Of a stretch of DNA of 5,301 nt, positions 1-5,301 are shown in pieces. The DNA is from Candidatus Phaeomarinibacter sp. (GTDB lineage: Bacteria > Pseudomonadota > Alphaproteobacteria > CGMCC-115125). Position 1 is the stretch's first letter. Every line of letters starts with the position of its first letter. Both the position numbers and the translations under genes were made by a program. The notes under the pieces were generated by a model. It did not search any database. It worked only from the letters and a program-made list of their open reading frames with translations, and was not told the origin of the DNA. The DNA is taken from positions 1 to 5,301 of the forward strand of contig JANQMQ010000469.1 of the NCBI GenBank assembly GCA_028279995.1. Reading direction: 5' to 3'.

Positions 1-566
1 TTAAAACACCGGCGGAAGAGCGCATCGAAGGCATCATTGCCCCTCTCGTGGAGAGCCTGGGCTATGAGATCGTGCGCATCCGCATCATTGGCTCCGGCAC
101 ACCCACTTTGCAGATCATGGCGGAACGTGCTGACGGCACCATGCCAATCGAAGGTTGCGAGGAAGTCTCCCGCGCCGTCTCGGCGGCGCTGGATGTGGAT
201 GATCCGATTTCCGGCAAATACACCCTCGAAGTGTCCTCCGCCGGGATTGATCGGCCGCTCACCCGCGAAAAGGATTTTGAAACATGGGCAGGTCACCTCG
301 CCAAGGTCGAGTTGCAGGTGCCCATTGATGGCCGCAAGCGCTTTCGCGGCATCCTTGACGGGTTTGCGGACGACGAAAACGAAATCCGCATTGCGGTTGA
401 GATTGAAGGATTTTCCGAGGCGCAGGTCGTTGGCCTGCCGTTCGGCGATGTGCACGACGCCAAGCTGGTGCTGACCGACGCGCTCATCAAACATAGTCAG
501 AAATCAGGTGGGGCCAATCCGGCGCCCACCGAACTTGAAACACTAGAAGAAGACATCACGGAGTAA
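1..566 (+). CDS. rimP: Ribosome maturation factor RimP (5' end missing)
   Basis: RimP is a cytoplasmic assembly factor that binds the 30S ribosomal subunit and helps its maturation, in E. coli by assisting S12 incorporation. The reading frame is open from position 3 to the TAA at 564-566, giving 187 visible residues. The true start lies left of the window: the visible N-terminus (KTPAEERIEGIIAPLVESLG) already reads as the first conserved helix, and an internal GTG at 48 would cut that helix. The family hallmark is seen at 231-260, VSSAGIDRPL, matching the usual VSSPG(L/I)DRPL with Ala in place of Pro. The first part corresponds to the alpha/beta N-terminal domain and the part after about position 280 (AKVELQVPIDGRKRFRGIL) to the SH3-like C-terminal domain. 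A hydrophilic acidic tail (TELETLEEDITE) ends the protein. Family proteins are usually about 150-210 residues, so only a few codons are probably missing. nusA follows 6 bases downstream, the standard operon order. Confidence 0.96.
   Translation, partial: KTPAEERIEGIIAPLVESLGYEIVRIRIIGSGTPTLQIMAERADGTMPIEGCEEVSRAVSAALDVDDPISGKYTLEVSSAGIDRPLTREKDFETWAGHLAKVELQVPIDGRKRFRGILDGFADDENEIRIAVEIEGFSEAQVVGLPFGDVHDAKLVLTDALIKHSQKSGGANPAPTELETLEEDITE
560..563 (+). promoter_or_regulatory. nusA ribosome binding site
   Basis: GGAG at 560-563 lies 9 bases before the ATG at 573 and overlaps the last sense codon of rimP (GAG, followed by TAA). This position supports the ATG at 573 as the nusA start and suggests that ribosomes finishing rimP can help initiation of nusA. 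Confidence 0.75.
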
Positions 567-572
567 GTTTCC

Positions 573-2234
573 ATGGCACAGGCTGTTAGCGCCAACCGGC
601 TCGAGCTTCTGCAGATTGCTGACGCGGTCGCCCGCGAAAAGTCCATCGACAAGGCAATCGTCATCGAGGCGCTGGAAGACGCAATCCAGAAGGCGGCCCG
701 CTCCCGCTACGGTGCGGAAAATGAAATCCGCGCCCAGATCGACCCCAAGACCGGTGAGATCAAGCTCAACCGTCTGCAGGAAGTGGTCGAGGAAGTTGAA
801 AACGACGCGACCGAAATTTCGCTGGAAGACGCCCGCGTGCGCAATCCGGCTGCGGTGGTCGGCGACTTCCTGACCGAGCCGCTGCCGCCCATCGACTTTG
901 GCCGCATCGCGGCACAGACGGCCAAGCAGGTGATCGTGCAGAAGGTGCGTGATGCCGAGCGCGATCGTCAGTATGATGAATATAAGGACCGCGTCGGCGA
1001 AATCGTCCACGGTCTGGTCAAGCGTGTTGAATATGGTCACGTCATCGTGGACATGGGCCGTGCGGAAGCCATCGTCCGCCGCGACGAGCAGATCCCGCGC
1101 GAAGCCTTCCGCACCGGTGACCGTATCCGCGCTTACGTGTTTGACGTGCGCCGCGAACCGCGCGGGCCGCAGATTTTCCTGTCGCGCACACACCCGCAGT
1201 TCATGGCCAAGCTGTTTGAACAGGAAGTGCCGGAAATTTATGACGGCATCATCGAAATCCGCTCTGTAGCGCGTGATCCCGGCAGCCGTGCCAAGATCGC
1301 TGTGATCTCGAATGACGGCTCCATTGATCCCGTCGGCGCCTGCGTGGGTATGCGCGGTAGCCGCGTACAGGCCGTGGTAAACGAGCTGCAGGGTGAAAAG
1401 ATTGACATCATCCAGTGGTCGCCTGACCCCGCGACCTTCATCGTGAACGGCCTTGCGCCGGCGGAAGTGGTGAAGGTGGTGCTCGACGAAGATGCCGAGC
1501 GCATCGAAGTTGTCGTACCGGACGACCAGCTGTCTCTTGCCATCGGCCGCCGTGGCCAGAATGTGCGTCTGGCGTCACAGCTGTCGGGCTGGACCATCGA
1601 CATTCTGACGGAAGCCGAAGAAAGCGAACGCCGCCAGGCCGAATTCGCCGAGCGCTCCAAGCTGTTTGAAGAAGCGCTGGATGTGGACGAGGTGATTGCC
1701 CAGCTGCTGGCGTCTGAAGGCTTCGCGACGGTGGAAGAAATTGCTTACGTGGAAGCGGAAGAAGTCTCCGACATTGAAGGCTTTGATGAAGACACGGCCG
1801 CTGAAATTCAGGCCCGCGCGACCGAGTATCTTGAGAAGCTGGACGCGGAACGTGACGCCAAGCGCAAGGATCTTGGTGTGGCCGACGAAGTTGGCGAAGT
1901 GCCGGGCATCACGGTGGCCATCATGGTGTCGCTGGGTGAGAACGATGTGAAGACCGTCGAAGACCTCGCAGGCTGCGCCACGGACGATCTGACGGGCTAT
2001 TACGAGACCGTCGAAGGCGAGCGCCGCCGTGAGCCGGGCTTCCTTGATGGACATGATGTATCCCCGCAGGAAGCAGAAGACATCATCATGGCAGCCCGCG
2101 TGAAGGCAGGCTGGATCACCGAGGAAGACCTCGAAGCCATGCGCGCGGAAGCTGAAGCGGCGGAAGCCGACGAGGGTGACGAAGCCGAAGGTGAAGCGGA
2201 AGAGGGTGCTGTCGAGGAGGCGCCGGCTGAGTGA
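573..2234 (+). CDS. nusA: Transcription termination/antitermination factor NusA
   Basis: NusA binds RNA polymerase and nascent RNA and modulates pausing, intrinsic and Rho-dependent termination, and antitermination. The 553-residue product has the full family layout. The N-terminal polymerase-binding domain spans about 1-130 (start [20 protein letters not shown]). An S1 domain covers about 138-205. KH1 lies at about 230-285 with its G-x-x-G loop as GMRG at 259-262, and KH2 at about 300-347 with GRRG at 325-328. Two C-terminal helix-hairpin-helix acidic repeats follow, at about 365-425 and 440-512. In E. coli the second repeat contacts the alpha subunit C-terminal domain and relieves autoinhibition; that role here is inferred. 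Residues 517-553 form a very acidic Ala/Glu tail, making the protein longer than the 495 residues of E. coli. ATG 573 is chosen because of the spaced GGAG and the conserved N-terminus directly after it. No frameshift or missing motif is seen. The gene sits between rimP and the ylxR-type gene, with a 4-base overlap downstream. Confidence 0.98.
   Translation: MAQAVSANRLELLQIADAVAREKSIDKAIVIEALEDAIQKAARSRYGAENEIRAQIDPKTGEIKLNRLQEVVEEVENDATEISLEDARVRNPAAVVGDFLTEPLPPIDFGRIAAQTAKQVIVQKVRDAERDRQYDEYKDRVGEIVHGLVKRVEYGHVIVDMGRAEAIVRRDEQIPREAFRTGDRIRAYVFDVRREPRGPQIFLSRTHPQFMAKLFEQEVPEIYDGIIEIRSVARDPGSRAKIAVISNDGSIDPVGACVGMRGSRVQAVVNELQGEKIDIIQWSPDPATFIVNGLAPAEVVKVVLDEDAERIEVVVPDDQLSLAIGRRGQNVRLASQLSGWTIDILTEAEESERRQAEFAERSKLFEEALDVDEVIAQLLASEGFATVEEIAYVEAEEVSDIEGFDEDTAAEIQARATEYLEKLDAERDAKRKDLGVADEVGEVPGITVAIMVSLGENDVKTVEDLAGCATDDLTGYYETVEGERRREPGFLDGHDVSPQEAEDIIMAARVKAGWITEEDLEAMRAEAEAAEADEGDEAEGEAEEGAVEEAPAE
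2214..2220 (+). promoter_or_regulatory. Ribosome binding site of the YlxR-L7Ae gene, inside nusA
   Basis: GAGGAGG at 2214-2220 is a near-perfect Shine-Dalgarno sequence with a 10-base spacer to the GTG at 2231. It is made from the two Glu codons in the last residues of NusA (VEEAPAE). It fixes GTG 2231 as the start in preference to a later in-frame GTG at 2258, which lacks such a site. Confidence 0.8.
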
Positions 2235-2962
2235 CCTCTGAGGCTCCAGATGTCCCTGTGACCGACGGTGAGGCGTCCCGCGAAAGCAGGCCAGGCCGCA
2301 AGAAGACCCCGGAGCGTCGCTGCATTGTCAGCGGTGAAACGGGGACAACGGCCACGCTGATGCGGTTTGCCATCGGTCCCGACGACCAGGTGGTGCCGGA
2401 TATTGAAGGCAAGCTGCCCGGACGCGGTATCTGGGTGACGTCCGACCGGGCGTCGGTTGAAAAAGCGGCGGCAAAGGGGCTTTTTTCCCGTGCCGCCAAG
2501 CAAAGCGTCAAAGCCCCGGCTGACCTGGCGGATCAGGTCGAGGCGGGGCTGAGACGGCGGGTTCTGGCGCTGCTGGGGCTTGCACGCAAGGCCGGCCAGC
2601 TGATGGCGGGCCATGCAAAGGTTGAAGACGCGGCTGAGAAGGCACATGTGGTGGCGCTGTTTTTGGCGTCGGATGCAGGTGCTGAAGGCCAGAGGAATGC
2701 GGGTGCCTTGAGCAGCCGTACCGGTGCCCCCGTTGTGGCCGATTTTTCGGCAGAACAATTGGGTTTGGCATTGGGGCGGCCAAATGTGGTACATGCTGCC
2801 CTGACTGCAGGCGGCGCTGCCTCAAAAGGGCGAGCGCGGCATATGTCGGCGACGGAGGATGATGGCGGCGAACTCGCCCGGAACGTCCTGCCCGGCGATA
2901 AGCTCTCCGGCCTCATCATGTGTGAGGTGGGACGGTTGCAGGGGTTCCAGGGCGGAGCTTGA
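2231..2962 (+). CDS. YlxR (DUF448) / L7Ae-type fused RNA-binding protein
   Basis: The 243-residue product joins two domains that are separate proteins (YlxR and YlxQ) in Firmicutes nusA operons. After a charged leader, the YlxR domain spans about 26-95, shown by PERRCIVSGE at 27-36 (with the conserved Cys31), LMRFAI at 43-48 and LPGRGIWV at 62-69. The L7Ae-like domain begins at about 107 with the typical LLGLARKAGQLMAG and continues through FSAEQLGLALGRPNVVHAAL (172-191). YlxR proteins are thought to bind RNA; L7Ae-family domains bind kink-turn RNA. The exact role of the alphaproteobacterial fusion is not established to my knowledge, so transcript or ribosome-related RNA binding is an inference. 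The GTG start overlaps the nusA stop by four bases, which suggests translational coupling. Residues about 199-226 look like an extra segment before the closing helix (EVGRLQGFQGG). A C-terminal frameshift is possible but I saw no better alternative frame. The product identity is firm; the function is not. Confidence 0.92.
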   Translation: MTSEAPDVPVTDGEASRESRPGRKKTPERRCIVSGETGTTATLMRFAIGPDDQVVPDIEGKLPGRGIWVTSDRASVEKAAAKGLFSRAAKQSVKAPADLADQVEAGLRRRVLALLGLARKAGQLMAGHAKVEDAAEKAHVVALFLASDAGAEGQRNAGALSSRTGAPVVADFSAEQLGLALGRPNVVHAALTAGGAASKGRARHMSATEDDGGELARNVLPGDKLSGLIMCEVGRLQGFQGGA

Positions 2963-2964
2963 GT

Positions 2965-2987
2965 GGGGGGTGGCCCCCGTTGCGGGG
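2965..2987 (+). other. Two overlapping, mutually exclusive GC-rich stems after the YlxR-L7Ae gene
   Basis: Starting 3 bases past the stop codon, the G run at 2965-2970 can pair with CCCCC at 2974-2978 around a TGG loop. The same C run can instead pair as CCCCG (2975-2979) with CGGGG (2983-2987) around a TTG loop. The two cannot form together. No T run follows directly, so this is not a standard intrinsic terminator. A role in slowing polymerase, protecting the upstream transcript end or switching is only a possibility. Confidence 0.4.
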
Positions 2988-3029
2988 TTGGCGCGTGATT
3001 TGCGGCCAGCCGGACAGACAGGTTTTTTA

Positions 3030-3069
3030 AACCCTGAGAGCGGCATGATCAGCCGGCATTCTCAGGGTT
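3030..3069 (+). repeat. Long inverted repeat (hairpin) in the infB leader
   Basis: The arm AACCCTGAGA at 3030-3039 is the exact reverse complement of TCTCAGGGTT at 3060-3069, a perfect 10-bp stem, extendable by one G-T pair (3040/3059). Inside it CGGC (3041-3044) pairs with GCCG (3052-3055), leaving loop ATGATCA and a three-base bulge (3056-3058). A T6 run (3023-3028) precedes the stem but no T run follows, so it does not read as a terminator for + strand transcripts. The complementary strand also lacks a T run after the stem. It ends just 3 bases before the AGG that begins the infB ribosome binding region. Candidate roles are mRNA processing, mRNA stability or translational control of infB. 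Confidence 0.75.
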
Positions 3070-3072
3070 GGT

Positions 3073-3083
3073 AGGTGAAGGGG
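3073..3083 (+). promoter_or_regulatory. infB ribosome binding region
   Basis: The purine-rich stretch AGGTGAAGGGG lies just before the ATG at 3088. The strongest cores are AGG at 3073-3075 (12-base spacer) and AAGGGG at 3078-3083 (4-base spacer), so no single ideally spaced Shine-Dalgarno is present. It is the best site near the infB start and lies immediately after the leader hairpin. Confidence 0.6.
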
Positions 3084-3087
3084 TCTC

Positions 3088-5301
3088 ATGAGCGAGACAA
3101 AAGATACAGACGCGCAAGACGGCGAAACCGGTGGCTCAGGCGCCACCCGGACCCCGCGTGCGTCCGGCGGCAAGCTGACACTCGGCCGGACGGTCGAGAC
3201 CGGTCATGTGCGGCAGAATTTCTCCCATGGTCGCTCCAAGGCGGTTCTGGTTGAGAAGAAGCGCCGCCGCGTGGCGCCGGCCAAGGACAAGGCTGAAGGA
3301 GCAGCGGCCAAGAAGGCAGACGACGCCAAGGCGCCGGTTGTCGAGAAAAAGACCGCAGCCAAGAAGACCGCGGCCAAGACCGCCGGCAAGACGGCTGCGA
3401 AAACAGCCGCAAAGACAGCCGCCAAAAAGGATGCTGCCCCCGCTGAAGAGGCAAAGCCCGCCCGCGCCGCCCGTCCCGAGCGCGATGCCCGCGCCCGCGG
3501 CAACATGGTGCTGCGCACGCTGACCGACGAAGAAAAGGGCGCCCGCGACCGCGCCCTCGTTGAGGCCCGTGAGCGCGAGAAGATCGAGCGTCAAAAGGCA
3601 ATCGAGGAAGCCGAACAGCGCAAGATCGCGGAAGAAGCTGCCCGCGTTGCCGCTATTGAAGAAGCCGAACGCGCCGCGCAGGAAGAAGAGCGTGCCCGCC
3701 GCGAGGCTGAAGCCAAGGCCAAGGCTGAAAAGGAAGCAGCCCTGCGCGCCAAGGAAGAAGCCGAAGCCGATGGGGCCGCAGCCCCGGCTCAGCCGCCGGC
3801 TGAAGCCAAGCCCGGCGCCAAGGCCATTCCGACACCGGTTACCAAGAAGCGCGAAGAAGAGAACAAGCCCGCGCCCAAGCGCACCGGCGGCAATGAACGT
3901 CGCCGTGGCCGCCTGACCATTTCAAATGCTCTGGACGACGAGCCGCGCCAGCGGTCACTCGCCGCCATGCGCCGCCGCCAGCAGCGTGAAAAGCGCGCCC
4001 GCGGGGGTCAGCAGGAGCAGGTGAAGGTCCACCGCGAGGTAACGATTCCCGACACCATCACCGTGCAGGAACTCGCCAACCGCATGACCGAGCGGGCCGT
4101 CGATGTGATCAAGCTGCTGATGCAGCAAGGTCAGATGATGCAGATCAACGATGTGATCGATTCAGACACAGCCCAACTCATCGCGGAAGAAATGGGCCAC
4201 ACGGTGAAACGTGTGTCCGAAGCAGATGTTGAAGTCGGCCTTGAAGGCGACGACGACGCGCCGGGCGATCTGAAGCCGCGCGCACCGGTCGTGACCGTCA
4301 TGGGCCACGTTGACCACGGCAAGACGTCACTGCTCGACGCCCTGCGTCAGACGGATGTGGTGGCCGGGGAAGCCGGCGGCATCACCCAGCATATCGGCGC
4401 CTATCAGGTGCGGATGCCAGGCGGTGACCGTATCACCTTCCTCGATACACCGGGCCACGAAGCCTTTACCACCATGCGGTCGCGCGGCGCCAAGGCGACC
4501 GACATCGTGATTCTGGTGGTGGCCGGTGACGATGGCGTGATGCCGCAGACCATCGAAGCCATCAACCACGCCAAGGCAGCGGAAGTGCCGCTGATCATTG
4601 CCATCAACAAGATGGACAAGCCGGATGTGGACCCCAACCGGGTCCGTACCGACCTGTTGCAGCATGAAGTGATCGTGGAAAGCATGTCCGGTGATGTGCA
4701 GGAAGTGGAAGTATCCGCGACCGCCAAGATGAATCTCGACAAGCTGGAAGAAGCCATTCTTCTGCAGTCGGAGCTTCTTGAACTCAAGGCCAACCCGGAC
4801 CGGGCCGGTGACGGCATCGTCATCGAAGCCCAGCTCGACAAGGGCCGCGGCCCGGTGGCGACCGTGCTCGTTCAGCGCGGCACGCTGCGTGTCGGTGATG
4901 TTCTCGTCGCCGGTGGTGAGTGGGGTAAGGTCCGTGCCCTGATCAATGACCGCGGCGAACAGGTGCAGGAAGCCGGTCCGTCCGAACCCGTTGAGGTTCT
5001 CGGTCTTAATGGCACGCCGGAAGCCGGCGACAGCTTCTCCGTTGTGGAAGATGAAGCCCGCGCCCGCGAGATTACCGAGTACCGCCAGCGCATGATGCGC
5101 GACAAGCGCGCCGCAGGCTCCGCCCGTGGCTCGCTCGAGCAGATGTTCACGCAGCTGCAGACAGCCGACAAGAAGGAAGTACCGCTCGTCATCAAGGGTG
5201 ACGTGCAGGGGTCGGTGGAAGCCATCATCGGCGCGCTTGAAAAGGCGGGCACGGACGATATCGTCGCCCGCACGCTGCATGCAGGCGTTGGCGGCATCAC
5301 C
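3088..5301 (+). CDS. infB: Translation initiation factor IF-2 (3' end missing)
   Basis: IF-2 is the GTPase that places initiator fMet-tRNA on the 30S subunit and promotes 50S joining. From ATG 3088 the frame stays open to the window edge, 738 codons, with no internal stop. Residues about 28-61 form the IF-2 associated N-terminal block ([20 protein letters not shown]). A Lys/Thr/Ala repeat follows at 87-114, then a long charged coiled-coil-like stretch at about 148-227 and a Pro/Ala linker. The IF2_N helical domain is at about 319-376. The G domain starts near 400: G1 GHVDHGKT 406-413, G2 Thr433 in GGITQHIG, G3 DTPGHE 453-458, G4 NKMD 507-510, and G5 SATA 543-546. The beta-barrel domain II is at about 573-655 and the start of domain III at about 697-738 ([16 protein letters not shown]). 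The fMet-tRNA-binding C-terminal domain lies beyond the window, roughly 100-150 residues. All GTPase motifs are intact. The start is supported by the purine-rich site and the conserved N-terminal block; shorter isoforms from internal starts, known in E. coli, cannot be judged here. Confidence 0.98.
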   Translation, partial: MSETKDTDAQDGETGGSGATRTPRASGGKLTLGRTVETGHVRQNFSHGRSKAVLVEKKRRRVAPAKDKAEGAAAKKADDAKAPVVEKKTAAKKTAAKTAGKTAAKTAAKTAAKKDAAPAEEAKPARAARPERDARARGNMVLRTLTDEEKGARDRALVEAREREKIERQKAIEEAEQRKIAEEAARVAAIEEAERAAQEEERARREAEAKAKAEKEAALRAKEEAEADGAAAPAQPPAEAKPGAKAIPTPVTKKREEENKPAPKRTGGNERRRGRLTISNALDDEPRQRSLAAMRRRQQREKRARGGQQEQVKVHREVTIPDTITVQELANRMTERAVDVIKLLMQQGQMMQINDVIDSDTAQLIAEEMGHTVKRVSEADVEVGLEGDDDAPGDLKPRAPVVTVMGHVDHGKTSLLDALRQTDVVAGEAGGITQHIGAYQVRMPGGDRITFLDTPGHEAFTTMRSRGAKATDIVILVVAGDDGVMPQTIEAINHAKAAEVPLIIAINKMDKPDVDPNRVRTDLLQHEVIVESMSGDVQEVEVSATAKMNLDKLEEAILLQSELLELKANPDRAGDGIVIEAQLDKGRGPVATVLVQRGTLRVGDVLVAGGEWGKVRALINDRGEQVQEAGPSEPVEVLGLNGTPEAGDSFSVVEDEARAREITEYRQRMMRDKRAAGSARGSLEQMFTQLQTADKKEVPLVIKGDVQGSVEAIIGALEKAGTDDIVARTLHAGVGGIT
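3346..3429 (+). repeat. KTAA tetrapeptide repeat coding region within infB
   Basis: Residues 87-114 of IF-2 consist of about six imperfect copies of K-T-A-A, with occasional doubled Lys and one Gly in place of Ala. The codons vary between copies (AAG ACC GCG GCC, AAG ACG GCT GCG, AAA ACA GCC GCA), so the repeat is clearer in protein than in DNA. The composition resembles the tails of histone H1-like bacterial proteins and would be flexible and strongly basic. Confidence 0.8.

Noticed and set aside
48..566. Shorter rimP starting at GTG 48
   Set aside because: The frame stays open upstream to the window edge and the upstream residues continue the conserved first helix, so the gene is cut by the window rather than starting here.
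543..1193. Antisense open frame (216 codons) opposite the start of nusA
   Set aside because: It mirrors the conserved NusA N-terminal and S1 regions and has no recognisable domain; it is a codon-bias shadow.
2000..2794. Antisense open frame (264 codons) opposite the nusA end and the YlxR-L7Ae gene
   Set aside because: Both sense genes are strongly supported by conserved motifs, and the antisense product shows no domain and spans two unrelated genes.
3000..3030. Possible internal promoter before infB (TTGCGG at 3000-3005 and TTTTAA at 3025-3030)
   Set aside because: The spacing is 19 bases, the -35 is weak and the -10-like sequence is only an A/T patch; not enough to call a promoter.
3030..3069. 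Intrinsic terminator between the YlxR-L7Ae gene and infB
   Set aside because: The stem is strong, but purine-rich sequence follows it instead of a T run, and the T6 run is on the wrong side. Stopping transcription before essential infB would also need another promoter that I cannot see.
2859..3074. 71-codon + strand frame bridging the YlxR-L7Ae gene end and the infB leader
   Set aside because: The GGAGG at 2854-2858 directly abuts its ATG, too close for initiation. Much of the frame overlaps the upstream gene, the rest runs through the hairpin region, and the product has no recognisable feature.
4327..5280. Long antisense open frame (317 codons) opposite infB
   Set aside because: It lies wholly opposite the conserved G domain and domain II of IF-2. 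Its His/Gly/Asp-rich product has no recognisable motif and follows from the codon bias of a GC-rich gene.

Overview
This window is a stretch of the conserved transcription/translation 'nusA-infB' operon. All four genes are on the + strand: rimP (5' end cut off by the window edge), nusA (complete), a fused YlxR-L7Ae RNA-binding protein gene (complete) and infB for translation initiation factor IF-2 (3' end cut off). Together they fill almost the whole window. The only real gap is about 125 bases between the ylxR-type gene and infB.

The DNA is GC-rich with strong G/C preference at third codon positions, which produces many long but spurious antisense open frames. Three traits point to an Alphaproteobacterium: the YlxR domain and an L7Ae-type domain are joined in one protein; IF-2 begins with the block containing [22 protein letters not shown]; and NusA has two C-terminal helix-hairpin-helix repeats plus an acidic tail. 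I cannot name the genus from this sequence.

Layout: positions 1-566 encode the ribosome maturation factor RimP. After a 6-base gap comes nusA (573-2234), whose ribosome binding site overlaps the end of rimP. The nusA stop overlaps the GTG start of the YlxR-L7Ae gene by 4 bases (2231-2234), and the ribosome binding site of that gene lies inside the last nusA codons, an arrangement suited to translational coupling. The gap at 2963-3087 has no gene. It contains two mutually exclusive GC-rich stems just after the stop codon and a long hairpin (3030-3069) just upstream of the infB ribosome binding site. infB runs from 3088 past the right edge, with 738 codons visible.

The products work on linked steps of gene expression. 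RimP helps assemble the 30S subunit, NusA controls RNA polymerase pausing, termination and antitermination, the YlxR-L7Ae protein is an RNA-binding accessory factor, and IF-2 brings initiator tRNA to the 30S subunit. No promoter for the operon is visible; it is expected upstream of the window.

I see no mobile element, CRISPR array, defence system, tRNA or rRNA, and no previously undescribed multi-gene system. The points most worth a second look are the infB leader structures, an apparent insertion near the C-terminus of the YlxR-L7Ae protein, and the histone H1-like KTAA repeat in the IF-2 N-terminal region.
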